DNA from: Oscillatoria sp. FACHB-1407
Lineage (GTDB): Bacteria; Cyanobacteriota; Cyanobacteriia; Elainellales; Elainellaceae
Length of the DNA: 64,000 nt
Assembly (NCBI RefSeq): GCF_014697545.1
Contig: NZ_JACJSA010000002.1
Coordinates: forward strand, 1-64,000
Direction of reading: 5' to 3'
Below, piece by piece: positions 1 to 8,824 of this stretch. The position numbers and the translations under genes are program-made. Numbering within the stretch: position 1 is the first letter of the stretch; every line of letters begins with the position of its first letter. The notes beneath the pieces are model-generated. The model was not told where the DNA came from. It worked only from the letters and a program-made list of their open reading frames with translations, and searched no databases.

Positions 1-873
1 GTACTTAAGTTAATACTCATTGCACCCTATCCCAACAGTCTTTCTGCTATCCTACCAAGGCCATCCCTGAAAACTCATCTCCCTGAAACAGCTATAGAGC
101 CAATTCTTATTTATCCATTGTTGGTCGTAGACTCGATCTTTACCAGTGGCATTGCCGTTGAGCAGGTCAACAAGGCTCTGGCGCAGTTGAGCGACGGCAC
201 CGAGCACTGGGTCAAGGGAATGCGCTACATCCCCTCCTTTTACAATGAGCCAGGTTACATCAACCTGATGGCTCAGATGGTCGAGGAAAAGATTAAAAAC
301 CACCTGGAAGTGGCACACTTGCCCTCTCAAACAGGCATTGTGTTGATGAATCACGGGTGCCCTCACAAGGCAAAAGGCTTTACCTCTGGGATTGACGAGA
401 GTCAGGCACTCTATGAGCGAGTGCGGGAACGGTTAATCTACCGCTATCCTCTGATCTCGGTAGGTTGGTTAAACCACCAAACACCGCTGATCGAGTGGAC
501 TCAACCCAATGCAGAGTTGGCAGCTAAGAACTTGATCGAGTTGGGAGCCACGGCAATCGTCTTTATGCCGATTGGGTTCGCAACTGAAAATCACGAGACG
601 CTGCTGGATGTCGATCACATCATCCATGGGCTGCGCCGTCAACGCCCTGATGTAACCTATGTCCAGATGCCCTGTGTCAACGATCGCCCAGAGTTTTTGA
701 AGATGGCAGCAGAGTGGGCAAACCCTCATATTGCTGACTTGTTGAGTGAACAGGCACTAGCGGTCAATCCTGCTCTTGCCGCCTCTCAGGCTCATCACCA
801 CGATCATGACCACGGTGATCACCACCATCATGGCGACCACCATCACCATGGACATCACCATCATCACCATTAA
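1..873 (+). CDS. Ferrochelatase-family protein, C-terminal part, with poly-His tail (5' end outside window)
   Basis: The frame is open from base 1, so the gene starts left of the window; the TTG at 118 is not a convincing start. Visible are a stretch matching the HemH middle region (YPLLVVDSIFTSG, then RYIPSFYNEPGYI), the conserved His context MNHGCP and the catalytic-Glu motif ATENHETLLDVD preceded by GWLNHQTPLIEWTQPN. This is the C-terminal metal-chelatase fold that inserts Fe2+ (or another divalent metal) into a tetrapyrrole. The last ~27 residues are almost only His, Asp and Gly. HemH proteins normally lack such a tail; some CbiX-type chelatases have a His-rich one, thought to store or deliver metal. 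Whether this is the housekeeping HemH or a paralog with another metal cannot be decided without the N-terminus. Confidence 0.75.
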   Translation, partial: VLKLILIAPYPNSLSAILPRPSLKTHLPETAIEPILIYPLLVVDSIFTSGIAVEQVNKALAQLSDGTEHWVKGMRYIPSFYNEPGYINLMAQMVEEKIKNHLEVAHLPSQTGIVLMNHGCPHKAKGFTSGIDESQALYERVRERLIYRYPLISVGWLNHQTPLIEWTQPNAELAAKNLIELGATAIVFMPIGFATENHETLLDVDHIIHGLRRQRPDVTYVQMPCVNDRPEFLKMAAEWANPHIADLLSEQALAVNPALAASQAHHHDHDHGDHHHHGDHHHHGHHHHHH

Positions 874-913
874 GCAGACCAAACCCTAAATCTGGGCAAT
901 CCGTTGCGGGTAG

Positions 914-939
914 TAGGGGTGTTTCGTGAAACGCCTCTA
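914..939. repeat. Palindromic repeat, GTTTCGnGAAAC type
   Basis: The imperfect palindrome TAGGGGTGTTTC/GAAACGCCTCTA lies 40 bp after the ferrochelatase stop. Near-identical copies are at 46261-46287 and 58075-58100, and a degenerate one is near 33774. It folds into a strong hairpin without a T-run, so it is a dispersed palindromic repeat and not a clear terminator. Confidence 0.7.
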
Positions 940-975
940 CGAAATTCATACATCACGCGATGTGCAACTAATACA

Positions 976-1061
976 CCCTCATCCCAACCCTTCTGCCCAG
1001 GGAGAAGGACTTTGAGCCATCGCCGGGTTTCCTCTCCTGCGGGAGAGGGCTAGGGTGAGGG
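976..1061. repeat. Large imperfect inverted repeat (CCCTCAnCCnArCCCT type)
   Basis: CCCTCATCCCAACCCTTCTG is answered in inverse orientation by a segment ending TAGGGTGAGGG; both arms carry an inner small hairpin (CTGCCCAGGGAG; CTCCTGCGGGAG). This type of extragenic palindrome is widespread in bacteria. It lies between convergent genes and could stop transcription from either side. Confidence 0.7.
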
Positions 1062-1139
1062 TTGTGTTTTCAAGGTTTTCAAAAAAGTCGCACATCCCAT
1101 GAGACGTGTAGCCCCAATTGATGGAAATGGCGTAACTCT

Positions 1140-1334
1140 TTAGTCCAGATCGAGTTGTTTCAGGTACAAATACAGGTTGAACGCCGGAATTCCAGGTAAC
1201 AGCGCAGATACCCATGGGTCACACCCCAGAGATTGCACTGCAAAGTAATAAAAGCTGATCCAAAGGCTCGCCGTTAACCCCAAAGGGGAACCTACAAACT
1301 CTAGAAATTCGAGTATCCCTAAGACCCATGCCAT
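1140..1334 (-). CDS. Small membrane protein, unknown function
   Basis: 64 residues, mostly hydrophobic, with two short membrane-spanning stretches (about residues 2-20 and 22-45), ending LKQLDLD. The start is supported by AGGAG 8 nt upstream of the ATG. The gene starts 24 nt after the DUF4388 gene on the same strand and is probably the last gene of that operon. I do not recognise the family. It could be a membrane anchor for the neighbouring GTPase module, but nothing in the sequence proves this. Confidence 0.55.
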   Translation of the reverse strand: MAWVLGILEFLEFVGSPLGLTASLWISFYYFAVQSLGCDPWVSALLPGIPAFNLYLYLKQLDLD

Positions 1335-1358
1335 ACCTGATCTCCTGTGTTTATTGGT

Positions 1359-2219
1359 TTACAGCTTGCCTTTTAGAAAACCAACTAAATTTTGCAAAAA
1401 TGTTGGGCTGACTTTTGTAGCTTCAGACGCTTCAGTCGCTGTAACGGAAGAATCAGTGGGTAATAACAAATCACTGGGCTGAGGAGCAGGGGCAGACTCC
1501 AGAAAAGGCAACTCTTCGACTAGTCCAACCACGACCAACCGGAAGGCAATATGCTGAATTTGCTCGATTGATAGCCGCATCTGCTCAGCGATCGCCTTCA
1601 GAGACAGACTGCCGTTCGTGAATTCCCACACCTGCCACTCAACCTGATTGAGCTTCAATTCGGGCTTACCATCAATCACACTGATAATGCTAGAGGCAGG
1701 GTCAGGCAACTTGTCTTGCAAGGCACTCCAGTCCTTCAGAGCACGCAAGCCTGCCAGAGTCACTTCTGTCGCAGGAGCACTCAACCCCGTCAACTCTGAA
1801 GCAGGGATTGGAGCTTTGGCATCAAATTGAAACCACCCGTCCTTGAGTTCAAAGAGAGCACACACCTGCCGCATTACCTGGGTATAGAACAATAACTTGA
1901 GTTGTTCAGCTTGCAAAATTCCCTGCGACTTGAGACACAAACCAATGGGTGTGTCGATGGGACAGCTTTGCGCCAGTTTGAATGCAGCGCGATCGCCCAA
2001 CCACCCCCGGTGGCTAATCAAACTAATCAAACCTTGCTGATCGAGCGTGTGGGCTGCTCCAACAATACGCCCTTGCTTAAACCAGATGTAGTGATTTCTG
2101 CCGTCTTCTGCGACTTCTGACAGTTTAGAAATGCTCAACAGTCCAGTCTTGCGACCTTGTTCCAGCAGTTGAAAAATCTCTGCAAGTGAAAATTCGGTTA
2201 AATACCCTGTGATTGCCAT
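1359..2219 (-). CDS. DUF4388 (PatA N-terminus-like) protein
   Basis: 286 residues. The N-terminal ~110 residues (start AITGYLTEFSLAEIFQLLEQ, then GRKTGLL and YIWFKQGRIVGA) are a DUF4388 domain, the module found at the N-terminus of cyanobacterial PatA-type response regulators and of many myxobacterial signalling proteins. A second region (about 190-245) resembles a small winged helix (MRLSIEQIQHIAFRLVVVGLVEELP); the C-terminus is a low-complexity linker. There is no receiver domain, so it is a stand-alone adaptor. GAGG lies 6 nt before the ATG. It follows the MglA-like GTPase gene by 108 nt on the same strand and probably acts with it. Confidence 0.8.
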   Translation of the reverse strand: MAITGYLTEFSLAEIFQLLEQGRKTGLLSISKLSEVAEDGRNHYIWFKQGRIVGAAHTLDQQGLISLISHRGWLGDRAAFKLAQSCPIDTPIGLCLKSQGILQAEQLKLLFYTQVMRQVCALFELKDGWFQFDAKAPIPASELTGLSAPATEVTLAGLRALKDWSALQDKLPDPASSIISVIDGKPELKLNQVEWQVWEFTNGSLSLKAIAEQMRLSIEQIQHIAFRLVVVGLVEELPFLESAPAPQPSDLLLPTDSSVTATEASEATKVSPTFLQNLVGFLKGKL

Positions 2220-2327
2220 GTCTTTGCCTCTTATGCCTCAATAGTGTGTCTTTCTGGCTGAGTTGAGTGGTTTGGAATCGGACACACGAAATGAACTCAC
2301 CTGCCAAGGGTAGTGCTTCGAGCAGAT

Positions 2328-2873
2328 TCAACTGACCAAACAATTTGCTTGAAAAGAAGTCTGGACTAATGCCAGAACAGCCTGTGCAACGGAGGCTGTT
2401 TCGTTGGCATTGACTTTGACGATCAACGGTCGCTGGTGGGCATCGAGATAGCCAATGGCGATCGCCACGTTTTCCTCATCCCAGGCACCATCACAATCAG
2501 AATGGGTCAAACCGATGATCATGGGTACGGGCGATCGTCGTTTCATAAAGGTCAAAATTCGACGAGCATCGCGAAACTCATGGGGACGATGAGCCGCGAC
2601 CAGCAGAATATAAGCGTGTGCTTTACGAATCAAAATATCCCACATAAAGTCAAAGCGGGATTGACCAGGGGTGCCGTATAGATGCAGTGCCATATCGGAA
2701 CCAAACTGAAGTCGTCCAAAGTCAAACGCGACGGTGGTTTTTTTCTTGAGCAGAGCAGTTTCGTCTGTTGCCTGGCGATCGGTATCAACCACCTCAATCT
2801 CGCTCACTGACCGAATAAAAGTAGATTTTCCGGCTCCTACAGGTCCGGTAACGACCAGTCGCATGATTTCCAT
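2328..2873 (-). CDS. Small Ras-like GTPase, MglA-like
   Basis: 181 residues. It contains a P-loop (GPVGAGKST, residues 10-18), a switch region with DFGRLQFG and GTPGQSRFDFMW, and a base-binding region reading GLTHSDCD in place of the canonical NKxD. This is the architecture of bacterial MglA/Rop-type small GTPases, which set polarity or switch motility apparatus in partnership with roadblock-fold GAPs; a roadblock gene lies just upstream. The start could also be the Met at residue 4 (base 2864). The Thr/Ser-Asp in the NKxD position is common in this bacterial subfamily, so nucleotide specificity is inferred. Confidence 0.82.
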   Translation of the reverse strand: MEIMRLVVTGPVGAGKSTFIRSVSEIEVVDTDRQATDETALLKKKTTVAFDFGRLQFGSDMALHLYGTPGQSRFDFMWDILIRKAHAYILLVAAHRPHEFRDARRILTFMKRRSPVPMIIGLTHSDCDGAWDEENVAIAIGYLDAHQRPLIVKVNANETASVAQAVLALVQTSFQANCLVS

Positions 2874-3195
2874 AGAACTTCAAAGCGATAGGGAATAAGT
2901 TAAGTTCGTAACTGCGATGAAATAACCTCCGTAAAACATTCACAAATTACTCGTGAACAAGAGGGAGGCGTTTCATTGACTCCACTTCATTGCCAAAAAA
3001 GGTGGCTGTTGTGAGATCTGACAGAACAAGGGGCTGATTGAAATTCAGGAAACAATTGGGCAATTCTGTAGTGCGAGCGTCTCGCTCGCGGGCAAGATGC
3101 CCGCACTTTTTTTACCGAATCAATTTTTTAACCTTCATAAGCCCCTTGTCCAATGGAGCTTGACCAAAGAGTGATGTATATATTCCCTCGTTGAA
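2874..3195. other. Gene-free interval with hairpin repeat
   Basis: 322 bp between the GTPase and roadblock genes. It holds the double hairpin at 3071-3113 and a half-palindrome TTCACAAATTACTCGTGAA near 2939 that resembles the internal palindrome of the MITE-like elements at 25363 and 29271. No ORF is supported. The GTPase promoter may lie here. Confidence 0.6.
3071..3113 (+). repeat. Tandem-hairpin repeat with T-run
   Basis: Two adjacent hairpins: GAGCG-TCT-CGCTC (3075-3087) and GCGGGCA-AGA-TGCCCGC (3088-3104), followed by AC and seven T. It has the form of an intrinsic terminator on the plus strand, but both flanking genes run on the minus strand. It is probably a dispersed cyanobacterial repeat that may have a weak bidirectional terminating effect. 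Confidence 0.6.
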
Positions 3196-3567
3196 TCACA
3201 TCAGAATTGCTTTCAACTCTGACAAAGCACGCTTGATTTCTAACATCAACAAACCCTGCTTTGCAGATTGATTTGCTAAGACCAGAAAAACCGCATCTTC
3301 ACCGCAACTGGTCAGAATGCCAAACCCTTTGTCACCTTCCACAAAGATCCGATCGATTCCGCCTCTAGCAAGTTCGCTTCCAATGCGCTCACCTAAAGAC
3401 AACATTGCCGCAGACATTGCAGAAACCCGTTCTTCATCCATACCACCGGGCAAACTGGCTGCTAATGGCAACCCGTCAGGAGTAACGATCGCCGCCCCCT
3501 GGACATCATTAGTTGATGTCACAAAATTCTGCAAAACATGAGTCAATTTTTCAGTACTGATAGCCAT
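3196..3567 (-). CDS. Roadblock/LC7-domain protein, MglB-like
   Basis: 123 residues, a single roadblock/LC7 domain: helix 1 (TEKLTHVLQNFVTST), strand pair (GAAIVTPDGLPLAASLPGG), long helix with MSAAMLSLGERIGSELARGG and the strand pair FVEGDKGFGILTSCGEDAVF. Proteins of this fold dimerise and act as GAPs or platforms for MglA-type GTPases; an MglA-like gene lies 322 bp downstream on the same strand. It follows the protoglobin gene by 52 nt, so the two are probably co-transcribed. Confidence 0.85.
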   Translation of the reverse strand: MAISTEKLTHVLQNFVTSTNDVQGAAIVTPDGLPLAASLPGGMDEERVSAMSAAMLSLGERIGSELARGGIDRIFVEGDKGFGILTSCGEDAVFLVLANQSAKQGLLMLEIKRALSELKAILM

Positions 3568-3619
3568 GATTGAAGTTCCTTGAAGTTGAAATGAATGAGT
3601 ACGAAAAATAGCGGAAAAA

Positions 3620-4174
3620 TTACATTTTTCCTGCGCCAGTAGTGACTAACCGACGGAACAAACCCTCTGTCCAACCTGTTTCACGCAAGACAGCAGCAGA
3701 CGAAACCTCGACATAAGCCTGCTCAATAAAAGCCAGATCAATCATGCAGATTTTGCTCAAAGCATCTCTGATTGCCTCTGACTTGCCATCTTTTTGGAGT
3801 CGTTTGCCAACCTCATGAACCACGATCGCCATTGCAGGAACAACATGTTGAGGTCCAATCCCGATTTGGACATGGACTAGACCAATACGCCAACGACGGG
3901 TTGCATAAGCATCTGACCAACCATCCATGCCAGTAAACATTTCGTGAAACCACTGAACAAAGGTTTCACGGAGGCGATGAATCCGACCTTCAGAGGCGTA
4001 CAGAATTGCATTCATTTCTGAATCGCGACCTAAGAAAGCGTAGAAGTGATCTGCCATCTCTGGGGCAACTTCTAATCCCCAATCTGCGTTTTCTTTAAGA
4101 ACAGATTTGTCTTCGCTGGTAAACCCAATTCGTGTTTCTACTCGAGCTAAAAATTCGCGTGGCTCCAGAGACAT
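3620..4174 (-). CDS. Protoglobin-domain heme protein (single-domain globin sensor)
   Basis: 184 residues, a single protoglobin/globin-coupled-sensor-type domain. Features include the N-terminal helix LEPREFLARVETRIGFTSED, the A-helix-like LKENADWGLEVAPEMADHFYAFL, and RIGLVHVQIGIGPQHVVPAM with the expected proximal His in the LVHVQIGI segment. This family binds heme and senses O2, CO or NO, usually in front of a cyclase or chemotaxis transducer. Here there is no output domain; the output is probably the neighbouring roadblock/GTPase pair. The C-terminal ~25 residues (GWTEGLFRRLVTTGAGKM) lie outside the globin fold and could be the contact segment. Confidence 0.82.
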   Translation of the reverse strand: MSLEPREFLARVETRIGFTSEDKSVLKENADWGLEVAPEMADHFYAFLGRDSEMNAILYASEGRIHRLRETFVQWFHEMFTGMDGWSDAYATRRWRIGLVHVQIGIGPQHVVPAMAIVVHEVGKRLQKDGKSEAIRDALSKICMIDLAFIEQAYVEVSSAAVLRETGWTEGLFRRLVTTGAGKM

Positions 4175-4758
4175 GAAATTTCTCCCTTAATTAGGTAGTG
4201 GTGCAATTGATTAGCTCCTTTTTAGCAGTGCAAATTATGGATTTGTAGGGGGTTATTACCGACTTCTGATTTTGTGAAAGCTTTGCGTGATAAAGGTTAC
4301 AAATGCATACATAAATCATGTTGAGGATCAGATGAGGCTGTTTAAACTTGTATCTACAAAAATTAAGAAGGATTGAAATCCTCATGTTCATCTGAAGTAG
4401 GATGCGATCGCACAACGCTAACTTACCCCTGACATTTGACAGAAAAAATTGGAAAACGCTTCATCTAAAGCCTTTTCGTTTGATCGCTTAATTATTATTT
4501 ATTTACTTCAATTAAGCTGACCGTTAGTGAACACTCTAATCTTTGAATCTAAAAATAAAAGGAGATCTCAAAACCCCATCAAACTACTCGATGTCTATAT
4601 AGAGAGATATGAAGGAAAACCTGTAACGCTTCAGTAAAATCCCTGAAAGAAATTAGAACCAGATAATTTTTCGCCCATCAAATTACCGAGGTTCGTCCTA
4701 AAAAATAATCCGTAAATTCCCTAAAGTCAGCAGAGAAAAAACATGTTATTGACTGGCT
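4175..4758. other. 584-bp AT-rich interval without a supported gene
   Basis: It is upstream of the protoglobin operon and downstream of the ion-channel gene. A 74-codon minus-strand ORF (4191-4415) is rich in Cys, Ile and Lys, has no recognisable fold and looks random. The operon promoter should lie here, but I cannot pick a convincing -35/-10 pair. Confidence 0.5.
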
Positions 4759-6558
4759 CTAACGATGCTTAACATTCTGAAATGGACTGCGGTCTTCCAC
4801 TCTGGCATCCAGGACAGAGGATGATAGGGAATGAGGGCTAACTCGCCACAGTTGCTCTAAATGGGCAGCAGGAATCGTCAGATAGAGCACGTCACCCAAT
4901 CCCAGGGTTATCTCTAGTAAATCCCAACCATGAACCGTGCGCTGCTTCGACGCTAAATGATCACTTTCTCCAGGTGCGTGAGTCGCCAAATGCTGGCGGG
5001 TTTCCAAATACAGCGGAACCAAATCAGTGGCGATCGCAATCTCCCTCACCTGTTTTCCATAAAACGGATGCCCGGAAGTAATCATCGTCGCCAAAGCAAC
5101 CCACAGCGTATTGGCGGTCATCCCGTTTCCAAACACCTGTCCCCCCAGAGCAGCTGCCGCAAACGACGGAGCCGCAAGCTCTGCCGGACTCAAAACCGCT
5201 TCAAAATCAAATACCTGCTGTGCTAACGGGGCAAACTGTGGGTCCTGGTTGCGCACGATCACCGGAATTTTAGGGGCTAACCCTTTAGCCGTCAGGGCAA
5301 TCTCTAAATTGGTGACATCGTTGCTAGTGACGGCTAATAGTGCTGTTGCGCGTTCAATGTGGGCTTTGATCAGGGTCTCCGGCAGACTGGCATCCCCTTG
5401 CACGACCGGAATTCTGAGGGCATGAACAGAGCTGAGAAAGCGGTTATCAGAATCCTGTTCAATCACAACCACACTACAGCCATTGGCGTGAAGCTGATGC
5501 ACGATCTGCATTCCAACTCCTCCTAAGCCGCAAATAATGTAATGGTGACGTTGAGGAATCGGGAAAGTTTTCCAGAGTTGCTGTAGGCGAGTTCCTAAGA
5601 TCAAGTCGTTGAGCAAGGCGTAGCAGATGCCAACCACGGCGGTGCCGATCAGCATCATGACTACAGTAAACACCTTGATTTCAACCGGGGCTTTTTCTGC
5701 AATGCTTTCATTGCCTCCAGCCCCCGTGATCATGCCAACTGCAAAATAAAGCGCATCAACCAGGGAGACTTGAAAATTTGCGGCGGTATAGGTCAGGGTT
5801 GCCGCCCCAATCGTGACGGCTAACACCAGCAACGTAATTAAGGTTGGGCGAATATGTTGCTGAAATTGCCGCAGTCGGGTGAACAACCCTAGAATTCTCT
5901 GGGTCAGTGAGCGACGGTTCTGTTGAACCTGTGGTTTGGTAGCAATGATCAGGCGATCGCCCTGCCGTAGCGGCTGCTTTTGCGTCACTGCTGACACCAA
6001 ATCCAAACTACTGTCCGCAGGGAGGTAGTAGATCAACATGCGATCGCGGTTTTCCCACAAATCAGTGAGCGTGTGACCCCACCAGGGATGTTGAGCATCA
6101 ATATATTCTTCGTGGATAGGCCAGGTTTGCTGAAACAGGCGCAATTGCCCGATCGCCCGGTTGCCCATGGCAGCAAAGGTAAACACCGGAGCCGACAAAG
6201 CTGCGACACTCATGGTGAAATGATTGGGCAGGGTGCGATCGAGGCGATTACCTAAACTGGTGTTGAACAGGCGATTGATAATCCGAATGTGTGGGTTTAA
6301 GACCCGTGCCTGGGTCAAAATTGCCAGATTCAACGCATCATCACTGTTCGACAACACCAGCGTATGAGCATCGGCAATTCCAGCCTGAATCAAGGTCGTT
6401 GCAGCGCGCAAATCGCCAGTGATAATGTGATCCTCGATGGTGTTCAGGGGGTGAGAATGCACACCAACAACCTGAGCACCCTGTTGCTTGAGTAAGGAAA
6501 AGATCTTGTGCCCAGTGCGACCTAAGCCACAAACAATAATCAGAGGTTTGTTATTCAT
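4759..6558 (-). CDS. RCK/TrkA-N double-domain ion-channel-like protein with unusual pore
   Basis: 599 residues. Order: N-terminal NAD-binding Rossmann domain (VCGLGRTGHKIF, residues 8-20), a TrkA-C-like stretch, two membrane helices (about 236-262 and 293-322) around a pore loop, a second Rossmann domain (YIICGLGGVGMQIV), and a C-terminal regulatory part. This is the layout of K+ channels or transporters gated by RCK domains. The pore loop reads YFAVGMITGAGGNES where a K+ channel would have TVGYGD, so the canonical selectivity filter is absent and the permeating ion is uncertain. Divergent from moaA. Confidence 0.75.
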   Translation of the reverse strand: MNNKPLIIVCGLGRTGHKIFSLLKQQGAQVVGVHSHPLNTIEDHIITGDLRAATTLIQAGIADAHTLVLSNSDDALNLAILTQARVLNPHIRIINRLFNTSLGNRLDRTLPNHFTMSVAALSAPVFTFAAMGNRAIGQLRLFQQTWPIHEEYIDAQHPWWGHTLTDLWENRDRMLIYYLPADSSLDLVSAVTQKQPLRQGDRLIIATKPQVQQNRRSLTQRILGLFTRLRQFQQHIRPTLITLLVLAVTIGAATLTYTAANFQVSLVDALYFAVGMITGAGGNESIAEKAPVEIKVFTVVMMLIGTAVVGICYALLNDLILGTRLQQLWKTFPIPQRHHYIICGLGGVGMQIVHQLHANGCSVVVIEQDSDNRFLSSVHALRIPVVQGDASLPETLIKAHIERATALLAVTSNDVTNLEIALTAKGLAPKIPVIVRNQDPQFAPLAQQVFDFEAVLSPAELAAPSFAAAALGGQVFGNGMTANTLWVALATMITSGHPFYGKQVREIAIATDLVPLYLETRQHLATHAPGESDHLASKQRTVHGWDLLEITLGLGDVLYLTIPAAHLEQLWRVSPHSLSSSVLDARVEDRSPFQNVKHR

Positions 6559-6791
6559 ACGCGATCCTCAAGTCTCAATTGTTTGTCAGGTCTAAAGAAG
6601 GAACTGTAGCTGACAACACCAGGTTATAAATCGCAATCTTTTACTCAAAGACAGGTATTGCAGGTTTAGATAGCAAGCATCAAAATCCTCTAAGCGTGGC
6701 CTTATCTAAACCTGAGATGTCTCTCATCTGCTTCAGGTAATATCAGAGATAGACCCTCTTTAAAGAATGTAAAGCGATCTAGGACAGCACT
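6559..6791. promoter_or_regulatory. Divergent promoter region, channel gene / moaA
   Basis: 233 bp between two divergent start codons must carry both promoters. I see AT-rich segments (TATAAATCGC near 6624; GTAATATCAGAGATAGA near 6736) but no clear operator. No molybdenum-cofactor riboswitch fold is evident by eye. Confidence 0.4.
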
Positions 6792-7781
6792 GTGAATTCA
6801 ATCGATTATCTGCGGATCAGCCTTATCGATCGCTGTAACTTTCGGTGTCAATACTGCATGCCTGAGGGCACAGAGTTGGAATACATCCGACAGCAGGATG
6901 TGTTGAGCCAGGAGGAATTATTGCTGCTGTTGCGCGACGTGTTTGTTCCCTGTGGATTTACACGGTTTCGGTTGACAGGGGGAGAGCCACTGCTACGACC
7001 TGGGGTGGTTGACATTGTGCGGGCGATCGCCAACCTTCCCCAAACGCAAGATCTGTCCATGACCACTAATGCGTTCTTGCTCGCTGGCATGGCGCAGGAG
7101 CTTTACGAGGCAGGTTTACGGCGCATCAACATCAGTCTCGATTCATTAGAATCGGATACCTTTGACAAAATTGTGGGACATCAGGGGCGATCGCGCTGGC
7201 AACAGGTCTGGAAGGGGATTCAAGCCGCTCATCAGGTTGGATTCGATCCCCTGAAACTCAACGTTGTCGTGATTCCTGGCGTCAACGATCACGAAATTCT
7301 CGATCTAGCCGCTCTTAGCATTGATCGAGCCTGGCATATTCGATTTATTGAATTCATGCCCATCGGTAATGCCGGATTGTTTCAAGACAAAGGGTGGGTG
7401 CCCTCCGAAGCCATTCGACAAAGCATTCGCGATCGCTGGGGGTTAGCGGAGTCCTCAGTGCGTGGCAACGGACCTGCCGATGTCTTTCGCATCCCCGGTG
7501 CAAAAGGCACATTGGGATTTATTAGTCAGATGTCAGAGTGTTTTTGCGATCGCTGCAACCGCATGAGATTGTCTGCGGATGGATGGTTACGTCCCTGCTT
7601 GCTGAATGAATCAGAACAACTTGACCTGAAAACGATGCTACGGGCAGGTATCCCGATCGCAGATATTCGATCGCAAGTTCAACATCTTGTAGCAATCAAA
7701 CCTGAAATCAACTACAAACTGCGCCACTCTGGCACAACTGGAGTTGCCTACGCAAGAACGATGTCTCAAATTGGCGGTTAG
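6792..7781 (+). CDS. moaA: GTP 3',8-cyclase MoaA (molybdenum cofactor synthesis)
   Basis: 329 residues, the usual length. It is a radical-SAM enzyme: the N-terminal cluster is held by C15, C19 and C22 (CNFRCQYC), and the C-terminal cluster by [11 protein letters not shown] with a later Cys in GWLRPC. The protein ends in the characteristic Gly-Gly (MSQIGG) needed for catalysis. It converts GTP to 3',8-cH2GTP, the first step of molybdopterin synthesis. The start is GTG at 6792. No other moa gene is in the window. Confidence 0.95.
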   Translation: MNSIDYLRISLIDRCNFRCQYCMPEGTELEYIRQQDVLSQEELLLLLRDVFVPCGFTRFRLTGGEPLLRPGVVDIVRAIANLPQTQDLSMTTNAFLLAGMAQELYEAGLRRINISLDSLESDTFDKIVGHQGRSRWQQVWKGIQAAHQVGFDPLKLNVVVIPGVNDHEILDLAALSIDRAWHIRFIEFMPIGNAGLFQDKGWVPSEAIRQSIRDRWGLAESSVRGNGPADVFRIPGAKGTLGFISQMSECFCDRCNRMRLSADGWLRPCLLNESEQLDLKTMLRAGIPIADIRSQVQHLVAIKPEINYKLRHSGTTGVAYARTMSQIGG

Positions 7782-7913
7782 CGTACTGACCACAAATATA
7801 GTTTTGGTCAGAAAGCTTAAGGCAACAGCAATGGCTCAAACCCTGATGCTGGGAAAGCTTCCTGACTCGCCTCCACCCTATCGAGTGTGGTCACGGGCTA
7901 TCACTAACCTGGG

Positions 7914-8050
7914 TTCGGGATAAGGATCTTGGCGGTTAAAACCGCCGCTACAAGCGCAAAACCGACCTGCATCGGTTCGGCAAACCTTGATTTTCTGTAG
8001 TCCACGCAGGCGGACTTCGTTCCCATAGCCGCGAATTAATTCGCCAGGTG
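7914..8050 (+). repeat. Dispersed repeat family A, full copy
   Basis: The ~140-bp unit runs from TTCGGGATAAGGATCTTGG to CGAATTAATTCGCCAGG and includes GGCGGTTAAAACCGCCG and a CATCGGTTCG box. An inverted full copy is at 33847-33989; shortened copies are at 56820-56921, 57134-57188, 58231-58260 and 62439-62466. It has no coding capacity. Internal small palindromes suggest a folded RNA or a MITE-type origin. Confidence 0.8.
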
Positions 8051-8081
8051 TTTAACCCAAATTGACATTAGCTAAATATAA

Positions 8082-8110
8082 AGCCCTCTGATTGACGGGA
8101 TCAGAGGGCT
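8082..8110 (-). terminator. Intrinsic terminator of rpsD
   Basis: A perfect 11-bp stem AGCCCTCTGAT / ATCAGAGGGCT with a 7-nt loop, followed on the minus strand by TTTATATTTAG. It lies 94 nt after the rpsD stop and may also block read-through from moaA. Confidence 0.75.
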
Positions 8111-8203
8111 ATATGAGAAGACTTTTAATGTCGCACCACAGCCGCAAGGTGCGTTCCATCTAACTTGTCTATGAAACCAATAAGCAATGCCAATGGCAAA
8201 TCG

Positions 8204-8824
8204 TTATGCCTGACGTGAATAATATTCAACGACCAGCAGTTCATTGACTTGGAGTGCAACCCACTCTCGCTCAACTACACTGTTAACTTTGCCAACCAGC
8301 GTATTTTTGTCAAATTCTAGGTGGCTGGGCAAGTGGGCTAAACCGGGGAACTGCAAGTTCTCTTGCACCAGTTTACGAGAGCGATCGCTATCTCTAACCC
8401 CAACCACTTCCCCAGGCTTGCATTGATAGCTGGGGATGTTAACCACCCGACCGTTGATAGTCACATGTCCGTGGTTTACTAACTGCCGTGCAGCCGGAAT
8501 AGTCGGAGCCATTCCCATGCGAAATACGGTATTGTCTAACCGCATTTCGAGCAATTGCAACAACACCTGTCCAGTAGAACCAGCGGCGCGGCGAGCTTTA
8601 CGCACATAGCGCAGCATTTGCCGCTCACTCAAACCATAGTTAAACCGTAACTTTTGCTTTTCCTCTAGACGAACTGCGTATTCAGACCGCTTCTTGCGAG
8701 CCTGACCATGTTGTCCAGGCGGATAAGACCGTTTTCCAGAGGCTTTAGTAGCCTTGCGGGTCAAACCCGGTAATTCACCTAAGCGGCGGACAATTCTGAG
8801 GCGCGGGCCCCGGTATCGCGACAT
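8204..8824 (-). CDS. rpsD: 30S ribosomal protein S4
   Basis: 206 residues. It has the S4 N-terminal domain (start [20 protein letters not shown]) and the S4 RNA-binding domain ([20 protein letters not shown] and [18 protein letters not shown]), and ends VVEYYSRQA. It is a primary 16S rRNA-binding protein and assembly initiator. In this cyanobacterium it stands alone, outside any ribosomal operon. It has its own promoter (8862-8889) and terminator (8082-8110). Confidence 0.97.
   Translation of the reverse strand: MSRYRGPRLRIVRRLGELPGLTRKATKASGKRSYPPGQHGQARKKRSEYAVRLEEKQKLRFNYGLSERQMLRYVRKARRAAGSTGQVLLQLLEMRLDNTVFRMGMAPTIPAARQLVNHGHVTINGRVVNIPSYQCKPGEVVGVRDSDRSRKLVQENLQFPGLAHLPSHLEFDKNTLVGKVNSVVEREWVALQVNELLVVEYYSRQA

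Larger units (their letters stand above)
7782..8203. other. Gene-free interval with dispersed repeat A and terminator
   Basis: Between the convergent moaA and rpsD. It contains a complete family-A dispersed repeat (7914-8050) and the rpsD terminator (8082-8110). No ORF is supported. Confidence 0.7.

Noticed and set aside
4191-4415. 74-codon ORF upstream of the protoglobin gene
   Set aside because: AT-rich, no ribosome-binding site, no fold, residues look random.
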